DNA from: Marinoscillum sp964351625
GTDB lineage: Bacteria > Bacteroidota > Bacteroidia > Cytophagales > Cyclobacteriaceae
NCBI GenBank assembly: GCA_964351625.1
Contig: CAYGOV010000012.1
Span: forward strand, 84,364 to 148,363
Direction: 5' to 3'
DNA length: 64,000 nucleotides
The translations under genes and the position numbers were made by a program. Position 1 is the stretch's first letter. Every line of letters starts with the position of its first letter. The notes below the pieces were generated by a model that saw only the letters and a list, made by a program, of their open reading frames with translations, searched no databases and was not told the origin of the DNA. Shown piece after piece: positions 26,763-35,074 of this stretch.

Positions 26763-27802
26763 TTAATACATCTTTTGACGTCTATGTCCTCGGATAAGGC
26801 GCTCGTTCCGTTCAGGTAATTTACAAAATGACGAGCGAAATACGGTACGAGTGAAACGCCTTTAGTGCCAAAACCATTAAAGATACCAATCTGTTCATTT
26901 TCAGGATGAAAACCCATAAAAGGTCGTCGATCAAAAGTAGCTGGTCGCACACCAGCAGTAGATCCTACTATAGTATATGATGCGTCAAAAAGTTTTGTCA
27001 AACGATCCTGTAACTGGCTAATCCCTTCCGCTGAAGGCTCAAAATCCAATGTCTTATGATCATACGTTGACCCAACATGAAAGAGACCATCCTTTGGCAA
27101 AACAAAAACTCCCCTATTCAAAATCGTGTCCTTTGATAAATCAGCATCTATCTTCAATATTTCCCCCTTTACTAATCGAAAAGGCAATTCCGACCAAAAT
27201 GGATTTTTCATCACATCAGGACCCTCGCAAAAGATCACTTTTTCTGCTCCAAAATCCCCATACGTCAAAGAAGTTCCTGTCATCTTGAGTTTGTCAAACG
27301 AAAACACCTCGGAATGGTATAACCCCAAATCCATGAAATAATTTCTTATAGATTTTATCATTTCCGGTAAATGCACAAACCCCGAATTCTTCAGCATTAA
27401 TCCTCCAACTGGGTCAATCACACCTTCAACACCTTGGCTTTTTGTGTGAAAATCTTGAATAAACGACGCATATCCTGGCTCATTAACTTTGGCAGACCAA
27501 TCATTCTGCTCTTCATAATTGTAAAAAGGGCGATAGATTGGCTTTGGATAAAGAAATCTTGCGGAAAGCTCGTTTTCTAAACCTGAATAATACGGCTCTA
27601 ACAACTCGAAGAGCTCATCTGCCATCCAAGTCTTCACCATTTTGCGACCTGTAATTGGATTATAAATCCCAGCAGCCTTATTTGAAGAAGTGTTTTCCTT
27701 TTCTTCATTGAGAATAAAAACACGCTTGCCGGACTTGTGCAGCTCATAAGCAAGCAAACTACCAGCTATCCCTTGTCCAACAATCAAATACGCTACATTC
27801 AC
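26759..27802 (-). CDS. FAD-dependent oxidoreductase, DAO family
   Basis: Flavoprotein of the D-amino-acid oxidase/glycine oxidase fold. The dinucleotide-binding motif is V-G-Q-G-I-A-G-S (GxGxxG, about 8-15) followed by an acidic strand end (F-I-L-N-E-E). C-terminal part: G-S-T-A-G-V-R-P-A-T-F-D-R-R-P and F-N-G-F-G-T-K-G-V-S-L-V-P. That resembles the C-terminal FAD module of MnmC, but there is no methyltransferase half, so the substrate is open. 347 residues. First gene of a tight minus-strand trio with the fusion protein and yicC. Confidence 0.85.
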   Translation of the reverse strand: MNVAYLIVGQGIAGSLLAYELHKSGKRVFILNEEKENTSSNKAAGIYNPITGRKMVKTWMADELFELLEPYYSGLENELSARFLYPKPIYRPFYNYEEQNDWSAKVNEPGYASFIQDFHTKSQGVEGVIDPVGGLMLKNSGFVHLPEMIKSIRNYFMDLGLYHSEVFSFDKLKMTGTSLTYGDFGAEKVIFCEGPDVMKNPFWSELPFRLVKGEILKIDADLSKDTILNRGVFVLPKDGLFHVGSTYDHKTLDFEPSAEGISQLQDRLTKLFDASYTIVGSTAGVRPATFDRRPFMGFHPENEQIGIFNGFGTKGVSLVPYFARHFVNYLNGTSALSEDIDVKRCIK

Positions 27803-27863
27803 AATTCGCTTGACTTATTTTGCACAAATTTGCACCATACATCGAGATTCAGGCTCAATACCT

Positions 27864-28502
27864 ATGGAAATAAAATCATTCGTTTTCAATCCTTTCTATG
27901 AGAACACCTACTTGCTTTGGGATGATACCAAAGAAGCTATCATTGTAGATCCGGGATGCTACGAACACTATGAGATAGAAGAAATTGTCAGTTTAATCAA
28001 AGACAATGAGCTGAAAATCCAAGCGATTGTAAACACCCACTGTCATATTGATCACGTCCTTGGCAATGCTTATTTGAAGGAATATTTCAATTGCCCACTT
28101 TGGATACCAAAAGGTGAATTGGAAGTGTTGCGGTCAGTTACTGCATATGCTCCACAATGGGGCATTCAAAAATATACGGAGGCGATCCCTGAAAAGCTTT
28201 TGGAAGAGACAGACATTATCAATTTTGGGAGCACTTCATTGTCAGCAATACTAGTACCTGGGCATTCACCTGGTCACCTTATGTATTTGCACGAGACTTC
28301 TGGGACTTTGATAGGAGGAGATGTGCTTTTCAAAGGAAGTATTGGGCGCACAGATCTACCTGGAGGTAATCATCAGCAGCTTTTGGACAACATAAAGAAC
28401 AAGGTATACGTCCTTCCGAATGCCACAGTAGTCTATCCTGGGCATGGGCCAGAGACTACCATCGGTGACGAAAAAAGAACCAACCCATTTATAAAAGGAT
28501 GA
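27864..28502 (+). CDS. MBL-fold metallohydrolase (glyoxalase II-like)
   Basis: Zinc hydrolase. Motif T-H-C-H-I-D-H (HxHxDH) and later metal ligands in P-G-H-S-P-G-H, G-G-D-V-L-F and Y-P-G-H-G-P are intact. I choose ATG 27864 (MEIKSFVFNPFYENTYLLW, a normal MBL opening) over the upstream ATG at 27810, which would add 18 residues out of keeping with the family and would overlap the divergent promoter region. About 212 residues. Overlaps pssA by 4 nt. Confidence 0.92.
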   Translation: MEIKSFVFNPFYENTYLLWDDTKEAIIVDPGCYEHYEIEEIVSLIKDNELKIQAIVNTHCHIDHVLGNAYLKEYFNCPLWIPKGELEVLRSVTAYAPQWGIQKYTEAIPEKLLEETDIINFGSTSLSAILVPGHSPGHLMYLHETSGTLIGGDVLFKGSIGRTDLPGGNHQQLLDNIKNKVYVLPNATVVYPGHGPETTIGDEKRTNPFIKG

Positions 28503-29176
28503 AAAGGCACATACCAAACGCAATAACATGCCTTAATCTGATCGCGGGATCTGTGGGGTGCTTCATAGTTATAAGAGGCGATTACAAGCACGCAATCTAT
28601 TTCGTACTATTGGCTGCTTTTTTTGATTTTTTTGATGGATTAGCTGCTCGCGGTTTGAAGGTACAATCACCAATCGGGAAAGAACTGGACTCATTGGCTG
28701 ATTTAGTTTCTTTTGGAGTATTGCCAGCTTTTTACTTGGTCATGGCGATGGATAGCACCTATCCACCCTCTTATTTGTTGAAATTTTTCGGGTTGATTGT
28801 GGTGGTCTTTTCGGCTATCAGGCTCGCAAAATTTAATGTAGACACGAGGCAATCTGAGCAATTCATTGGGCTACCCACTCCTGCAAATGCTATTTTCATC
28901 ACATCACTTGTGCTCCTGCCAAGCGATATATTTCTAGACTATAGGGTATTGATGCTCATAGCTTTGGCTACCTCGCTACTGCTTGTATCAGAGCTTCCAT
29001 TGATAGCTCTCAAATTCAAAACATATAGTTGGAAAACCAATGAATTAAGATTTACCCTTATAATAATCAGTTTAGTGCTTTTAGGATTTTTCAAGTTGTC
29101 TGCGATACCTTTTATAATTCCTTGCTACATCTTCCTCTCCATTATTGGGAATTTTACCAAGAAAAACCATGTTTAA
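28499..29176 (+). CDS. pssA: CDP-diacylglycerol-serine O-phosphatidyltransferase
   Basis: Makes phosphatidylserine, the precursor of phosphatidylethanolamine, at the inner membrane. The CDP-alcohol phosphotransferase signature D-G-x2-A-R-x8-G-x3-D-x3-D is complete: D-G-L-A-A-R then G-K-E-L-D-S-L-A-D (about 43-66). 225 residues with 6-8 hydrophobic segments. The gene starts in the last codons of the MBL hydrolase (ATGA overlap). Confidence 0.93.
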   Translation: MKRHIPNAITCLNLIAGSVGCFIVIRGDYKHAIYFVLLAAFFDFFDGLAARGLKVQSPIGKELDSLADLVSFGVLPAFYLVMAMDSTYPPSYLLKFFGLIVVVFSAIRLAKFNVDTRQSEQFIGLPTPANAIFITSLVLLPSDIFLDYRVLMLIALATSLLLVSELPLIALKFKTYSWKTNELRFTLIIISLVLLGFFKLSAIPFIIPCYIFLSIIGNFTKKNHV

Positions 29177-29220
29177 CCCCCACTGGTTATAATTTTCGAT
29201 TCCTCCTCCCGTTGAACTGA

Positions 29221-32200
29221 TTGATGAAAAGCATTATCACTTTCCTAACCCTAATCATCGTATTGTCAAGCACTGCCCAGAGTGTATTGAATAGTGGTAA
29301 ATGGTATAAGATAGGCGTAAAAGAAGCTGGCGTTTATAAACTCAACCGAGATTTGCTTGTAAAGCAGATTGGGATTGATGCGGGTTTTGACCCAAAAACA
29401 CTTAAGGTTTTCGGAACGATTCCGGGAATGCTCCCACAACCAAATGCCATTTATAGACCAAATGATCCGGTTGAAATACCAATCATGGCAGTGGGCGAGA
29501 GTGATGGAAAATTTGACACAGATGATTATTTTCTCTTCTATTCCGAAGGTCCAGATAATTTCAGTTTTGATGAGAATGGAAACCCAATTCATGAAAACAA
29601 TGTCTATGCGGATGAAATCTACTATTTCATAACTACAGGTAGTGAAACGGGAAGAAGAATAAGTGCTGAGGCATCACAGCCGCTACAGGGATCTCCAGCA
29701 ACAAATTATTGGGATTATATCAGTCATGAAGAAGACTTGGAGAATCAACTAAGGTCTGGGAGACAGTGGGTAGGGGAAAGTTTCCGAAGAAGTCAAAATA
29801 AGCAACGAAGCTTTAATTATACTAAGTCTGGAATAGTCGGTGAGGTTGTCTGCAATTTGCGACTAGCTTCTAACTCTGAGGCAGAATGTTCTATGGATGT
29901 ATCCATCAATGGAAATACCATTGGAAATATAATAATGGACCCTGTTCCAAGGGATGTTTACAATGAAAAAATCAAATATGGTACTGGGACATTTCAAACG
30001 AACATCTCAGGAAACGCAGTAGCGCTTACATTGAATTTCAATGCTGCATCTGGTGTGGATACTTCGATTGGGTACTTGGATTATTTCACTTTAGTGATCC
30101 TGCGCTCTCTTTCTTTAATTGAGGAAAATCAACACATCATCCGTCTGTCCGCTACAAGTCCAACTTCATTTGAAATATCCAATTGGGAAACAAATGCACA
30201 TATTTGGTCTTTAGCTGACCCTTTGAATCCGAATGAAGTACTCCCTCAAATGAATGGGAATAATGCATCTTTCACTTTGCCAAATAGTAGTAAGCTAGCG
30301 GTAGTCTTCAATGGCAATGATTTTCCTACTCCCACTTTCGTTGGGGATATTCCTAATCAAAACATTAAGGCACTTAGTATCAATGACGGGATCATCATCA
30401 CTCACAAAGACTTCTTGGCTCAAGCCAAAAGGCTGGCTCACTTTCACAATACTCATTCGGGCTTATCTGTGGGTGTAGTTACAACTGACCAAGTTTATAA
30501 TGAGTTTTCAGCTGGTCGACAAGACATCACGGCAATAAGAGATTTTTTGAGATATTGCTATTTGAATGGCTCGCTCAAGTATGCGACACTTTTTGGCGAT
30601 GCATCCTTTGATTATAAAGACAGACTTGCTGTCAATACCAATTATGTGCCTGTTTATGAATCCATCGAATCCTCTCATAATATATACAGTCATTCGTCAG
30701 ATGACTATTTTGGTTTTTTTGAGGAAGACGAGGGAGAGTGGTTTGAAGGTATTAGGCGCGTAAATGCCTCAGAATATATCGTGCCTTATATTGACCATAC
30801 AATGGAGATTGGTGTTGGACGCTTGCCAGCAAAGAGCACCCAAGAAGCTGCAGATCTTGTAGACAAAATCATTCGGTATAAAACAGCACCTCAAGCTTAT
30901 GGAAAATGGCGCAATCAGCTCGCTTACTTTTCTGATGACGGTGACAATGAAACACACATGAAACATGCTGAGGCTTTTTTCAAAATCGTAGATACGCTAG
31001 CGATAGAGTACAGTGCAAAAAAACTCTATTTGGACATTTACGATCAAGACAAACCTGAAACGGCGATTAATGCAATGAACAACACCATCAAAGACGGTGT
31101 GTTCATGTTCAACTATATGGGCCATGGCAATGAAAGCCAGCTAACACAAGAAAATATTATCTCACTCAATGCAATCAGAGAATTCACCAATCGCCATAAA
31201 CTTCCGCTTTTCATTACTGCTACATGCGAGTTTGGAAAGTATGATAGTCCGATAGTTGTTTCTGGAGCGGAAAGATTACTGCTAAATCCGAATGGTGGAG
31301 CTATCGCACTTTTGACGACTACACGTCCTGTATATGCTAATACCAATTTTCCTTTGAATCAAGCTTTGCATGAAAACCTATTTACGAAAGTGAATGACAA
31401 GCATCCGAGACTTGGTGATGTGATAAAACTTACTAAAAATGCTAGTTTGAATGGCCCAATTAACAGGAATTTCGCACTGCTAGGGGACCCAATGCTTTCG
31501 TTGAATTATCCTGAATATGAAATCACCTTTGACCAATTAGCTTCATCCATGGATACGCTGAGTGCACTTGAGAATTACACGATTTCGGGCCAAGTAGTCT
31601 CTAATGGCACATTGCTAAGTGATTTCAACGGGGATGCCGTGATTACCTTATGGGATATGCCGCAAGAAAAAGTCACCCTTGGCCAAGGAAATGACCCCTT
31701 TAAATATGAAGACCAAACCAACTTACTCTTCAGAGGTAATTTATCTGTGACCGATGGGATTTTTGAGAGCCACTTTGTACTTCCAAAAAACATATCATAC
31801 AAGTACAAATCGGGCAAATTGACAATGTATGCTTGGAATGATAATGTAGGAATTGATGCTTCTGGGGCATCTCGAAATTTTGTACTGGGTGGTACAGCAA
31901 TATCGCCTGCAGACAATGTTCCTCCAAGCGCTACGCTTTATCTGAATGATGAAAGTTTCAGACATGGTGGCACGGTAGGAACTAGCAGCTTATTGATTGT
32001 CCAACTTTCGGACGAAAGTGGTATAAACATCTCCAATAATGGCTTCAGCCAAGGACTTACTTTGCAACTGAACGAAGAAGAGCCACTGAATATTAATGAG
32101 TTTTACACGGCCAATAAGAACACCTACCAAAAAGGGACAGTCCTATTTCCTCTACAAAACCTTGAACCCGGCAACTACACTGCAACACTGAAAGTGGCTG

Positions 32201-32577
32201 ATGCACACAATAATCCAGCTGAATTTACAGTTGAATTCAATGTATCTGAAAAACCGATTCTCCGATTGTACAATGTATTGAACTATCCGAACCCAGCCCC
32301 TGCGTCAGGAGCAACAACATTTAAGTTTGAACATGATCGTGAAGATGAAGGTCTGGAAGTAATATTGTCTATTTACAATATGGAGGGGAGTGTGGTGAGA
32401 AAGATAGATTATCAAATAGACAGTAGTCCAAGGGTGGTTGACTATCTGGACATCAACCTTTCCAATAATCATGGAGCGCCTTTACAAAAGGGGATTTATC
32501 TTTATAGACTACAGGTGAAAAGTACGTTGGATGGTGCTACAAATGAAGTCACTAAGCGCCTCATTATCATTAATTAA
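29221..32577 (+). CDS. porU: Type IX secretion system sortase PorU
   Basis: Gingipain-like (C25) surface enzyme that removes C-terminal signals from type IX cargo and links the cargo to A-LPS. 1118 residues, signal peptide to about 19. The catalytic pair lies in the C25 domain: His635 in N-Y-M-G-H-G-N-E and Cys669 in T-A-T-C-E-F-G. The end looks like a CTD fold: Y-P-N-P-A-P-A-S-G-A-T-T-F-K-F then I-Y-N-M-E-G-S and G-I-Y-L-Y-R-L-Q-V. Directly followed by porV, its attachment partner, a pairing conserved across the phylum. Confidence 0.95.
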   Translation: MMKSIITFLTLIIVLSSTAQSVLNSGKWYKIGVKEAGVYKLNRDLLVKQIGIDAGFDPKTLKVFGTIPGMLPQPNAIYRPNDPVEIPIMAVGESDGKFDTDDYFLFYSEGPDNFSFDENGNPIHENNVYADEIYYFITTGSETGRRISAEASQPLQGSPATNYWDYISHEEDLENQLRSGRQWVGESFRRSQNKQRSFNYTKSGIVGEVVCNLRLASNSEAECSMDVSINGNTIGNIIMDPVPRDVYNEKIKYGTGTFQTNISGNAVALTLNFNAASGVDTSIGYLDYFTLVILRSLSLIEENQHIIRLSATSPTSFEISNWETNAHIWSLADPLNPNEVLPQMNGNNASFTLPNSSKLAVVFNGNDFPTPTFVGDIPNQNIKALSINDGIIITHKDFLAQAKRLAHFHNTHSGLSVGVVTTDQVYNEFSAGRQDITAIRDFLRYCYLNGSLKYATLFGDASFDYKDRLAVNTNYVPVYESIESSHNIYSHSSDDYFGFFEEDEGEWFEGIRRVNASEYIVPYIDHTMEIGVGRLPAKSTQEAADLVDKIIRYKTAPQAYGKWRNQLAYFSDDGDNETHMKHAEAFFKIVDTLAIEYSAKKLYLDIYDQDKPETAINAMNNTIKDGVFMFNYMGHGNESQLTQENIISLNAIREFTNRHKLPLFITATCEFGKYDSPIVVSGAERLLLNPNGGAIALLTTTRPVYANTNFPLNQALHENLFTKVNDKHPRLGDVIKLTKNASLNGPINRNFALLGDPMLSLNYPEYEITFDQLASSMDTLSALENYTISGQVVSNGTLLSDFNGDAVITLWDMPQEKVTLGQGNDPFKYEDQTNLLFRGNLSVTDGIFESHFVLPKNISYKYKSGKLTMYAWNDNVGIDASGASRNFVLGGTAISPADNVPPSATLYLNDESFRHGGTVGTSSLLIVQLSDESGINISNNGFSQGLTLQLNEEEPLNINEFYTANKNTYQKGTVLFPLQNLEPGNYTATLKVADAHNNPAEFTVEFNVSEKPILRLYNVLNYPNPAPASGATTFKFEHDREDEGLEVILSIYNMEGSVVRKIDYQIDSSPRVVDYLDINLSNNHGAPLQKGIYLYRLQVKSTLDGATNEVTKRLIIIN

Positions 32578-32578
32578 T

Positions 32579-32586
32579 TATCTTTG
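32579..32586 (+). promoter_or_regulatory. Possible -7 box of a porV promoter
   Basis: TATCTTTG, a full match to TAnnTTTG, just after the porU stop and about 20 nt before the porV ATG. No TTG at the right distance upstream, so it may add to read-through from porU. Confidence 0.45.
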
Positions 32587-32606
32587 CGAACTTTAAAAAA
32601 ACGAGA

Positions 32607-33821
32607 ATGAGTCAATATTTCAAGCTGTTCTTTTGGACAATACTGGTAGCAACACCATTTATTGGAAATACCCAGTCTGCTTATATCTCTGGTCAGGACA
32701 GCTCAAGAAATCCGATCACTGTTGCCGTACCATTCGTAAGCTTCGCTCCTGATAGCCGTGGCGCTGCAATGGGTGACGCTGGAGTAGCCTCCTCGCCTGA
32801 TGAATACAGTATTCATTGGAATAATGGAAAGCTTGCTTTCATAGAAGATGATATGGGTTTTTCATACTCCTATTCACCTTGGCTGGGCAATATTGTTGAT
32901 GATATGTCTCTCAATTATTTGACGTTTCATAAGAAACTGAACAGAATCGAAACGATTGGAGCTTCCTTAAGATATTTTGATTTGGGTGAAATTCAATTGA
33001 CAGATTCGCAAGGAGATCCAATCGGCCTAGAAAATCCTCGCGAAACGGCTATTGATGTGACCTACTCTAGAAAGCTTTCTGAAAATATAGGTGTTGGACT
33101 AACTGGTCGCTACATTTCTTCCAACCTGTCTGGAAATATCACTGGTGCGCCAGATGCCAAACCAGGTCGATCTATAGCAATTGATTTGGGATTTTATTAT
33201 ACGAAAGAGTTGGTCGTCGGTGGAAGAAATTCGGATCTATCCTTTGGCGCTCACATGTCAAACTTTGGACGAAAAATCACTTATAGCAACGACTCCAATG
33301 AAGATTTTATTCCAACGAATCTTCGATTAGGTGGAGCTTTTAAATCAGAAATTGATCCTTATAATAGTATTACACTGTTGCTTGACTTCAACAAACTAAT
33401 GGTACCTACACCTCCACAATATGAGCTAGATGCAAATGGCGAGTTTGTGACAGATGCTAATGGTGACCCAAAAATCGCCAAAGGTAAGGACCCAAATAGA
33501 CCTTTGCTAAGTGGTACTTTCGGTTCATTCGGTGATGCGCCAAATGGCTTCCGTGAGGAAATACAAGAAGTCATGATTTCCACAGGCTTGGAATATCGCT
33601 ATCGGGAAGCCTTTGCTGTACGCGTGGGTTATTTCCATGAGCATGCAAACAAAGGTGATAGAAAGTACTTCACAGCAGGACTTGGTTTCAAATATCAAGT
33701 TTTTGGTCTTGATTTCTCTTACCTCGTTCCAAGAGAAGTCAATCACCCACTTGGAGATACTTTGAGACTTTCATTTGTATTTAGCTTCGACACTAAAAAC
33801 GAAGAGCCTACCCTTAATTAA
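32607..33821 (+). CDS. porV: Type IX secretion outer-membrane protein PorV (LptO)
   Basis: FadL-like barrel that carries cargo from the Sov translocon to PorU. 404 residues; signal peptide to about 22. Typical opening after cleavage: T-V-A-V-P-F-V-S-F-A-P-D-S-R-G-A-A-M-G-D-A-G-V-A; ends in a strand L-R-L-S-F-V-F-S-F. Sits 29 nt after porU. Its TAA stop overlaps the ATG of the next gene by one base (TAATG), so the M16-like protein is coupled to PorV translation. Confidence 0.95.
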   Translation: MSQYFKLFFWTILVATPFIGNTQSAYISGQDSSRNPITVAVPFVSFAPDSRGAAMGDAGVASSPDEYSIHWNNGKLAFIEDDMGFSYSYSPWLGNIVDDMSLNYLTFHKKLNRIETIGASLRYFDLGEIQLTDSQGDPIGLENPRETAIDVTYSRKLSENIGVGLTGRYISSNLSGNITGAPDAKPGRSIAIDLGFYYTKELVVGGRNSDLSFGAHMSNFGRKITYSNDSNEDFIPTNLRLGGAFKSEIDPYNSITLLLDFNKLMVPTPPQYELDANGEFVTDANGDPKIAKGKDPNRPLLSGTFGSFGDAPNGFREEIQEVMISTGLEYRYREAFAVRVGYFHEHANKGDRKYFTAGLGFKYQVFGLDFSYLVPREVNHPLGDTLRLSFVFSFDTKNEEPTLN

Positions 33822-35074
33822 TGCTAAACAGATCAGTAGCCCCAGCGGCTTCTACCATTACTAGACCTAATTTTCCGACAGTCGAGAGAATCAATGTTGG
33901 AGATATTGAGATGAATATTCTCAATCTAGGAGAACAGCCTGTAGTCCTTTTCGAGATGGTGTTTCCTGTTGGGAGATGGGAAGAGCCTGTACCTGGATTG
34001 GCATTTATGCTATTCAAGATGATCCAGGAAGGCACTGAAAAACACAATTCTGAAGAAATTGCTGAGCTTTTAGATCACCACGGCAGCTACTTGGAGATCA
34101 CTCCTTCCCTGGATAATGTCTCCATAAAGCTTTATACCCTGAATAGATTTTTTCCTAAGTTGATCAGCCTATTGGCTGAAATGATAGCAATCCCCATTTT
34201 TCCTGAAAAGGAAATTAACACACTGAAAACGATACGTCTCGAGCAAATCAAACAGCAACACGCAAGAAACAACGCTTACGCCAATTTGATCTTTCGCCAA
34301 ATGCTATTTGGCAAAAGCCATCCTTATGGACAGTTGATCGAGGCTGAAATGGTAAATGCGATCACCAAAGAAAGTCTTCTTGAGGCGAGAAGTCTTCTGA
34401 CTTTTAAACCTACCGTTTTCATCACGGGTTTGATCACTGAAGTGGAAATTGAGGAAGTGAACAGAGCTTTCAAAGATATAGCATTCATCGATGCGCCTAT
34501 AAGAAGATCTGTTGATTTTGACCAAATCGACTCTAAAAGTCTCACAAGGGAAGATACCACTCAAGCGAGCATTCGGATTGGCTGCCATTCTATCAATCGA
34601 AACCATACAGATATTCACCAGTTCAAAGTTGCAAATGAATTGCTAGGAGGATTTTTTGGATCAAGATTGATGAAAAATATCAGAGAAGAAAAGGGCCTTA
34701 CCTATGGTATTCACTCTGGGATGTTACACTTATCAGAAGGCTCCTATTGGTCTGTGAGTTCTGAGGTGTTGAAAGACAAAATGTCCTTGGCTCAGCAAGA
34801 AATCAAACGTGAAATTGAGCTGCTTCAAAGCGAGCCACCATCTGCTGGAGAATTTAAAATGGTTATTAACTATCTCAAAGGGAAGTTTCTTTCATCATTT
34901 GGGTCCCCTTTCTCTTCTCACGACATGATAAAAGGCCATATACAAGCAGGACTATCAGAAGGCTATTTTGATGATTTTCTCAATACTCTTGATACTATGC
35001 ATCCTGCTCAAGTATCTGAGGTATTGCGAAAACACATCAATGTGGAATCGTTAACTTCTTTGGAAGTCTACTGA
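33821..35074 (+). CDS. M16 (insulinase/MPP) family protein lacking the zinc motif
   Basis: Two-domain M16B fold, 417 residues. Active members carry HxxEH after G-L-A; here the site reads G-L-A-F-M-L-F-K-M (positions 62-66 F-M-L-F-K), so zinc ligands and the catalytic Glu are all missing. The second-domain element N-I-R-E-E-K-G-L-T-Y is retained; in heterodimeric M16B enzymes this comes from the non-catalytic subunit. No HxxEH partner gene is adjacent. No signal peptide, so it should be cytoplasmic unless exported by another route. Coupled to porV by TAATG; 3' end overlaps the convergent WG gene by 7 nt. Confidence 0.9.
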   Translation: MLNRSVAPAASTITRPNFPTVERINVGDIEMNILNLGEQPVVLFEMVFPVGRWEEPVPGLAFMLFKMIQEGTEKHNSEEIAELLDHHGSYLEITPSLDNVSIKLYTLNRFFPKLISLLAEMIAIPIFPEKEINTLKTIRLEQIKQQHARNNAYANLIFRQMLFGKSHPYGQLIEAEMVNAITKESLLEARSLLTFKPTVFITGLITEVEIEEVNRAFKDIAFIDAPIRRSVDFDQIDSKSLTREDTTQASIRIGCHSINRNHTDIHQFKVANELLGGFFGSRLMKNIREEKGLTYGIHSGMLHLSEGSYWSVSSEVLKDKMSLAQQEIKREIELLQSEPPSAGEFKMVINYLKGKFLSSFGSPFSSHDMIKGHIQAGLSEGYFDDFLNTLDTMHPAQVSEVLRKHINVESLTSLEVY

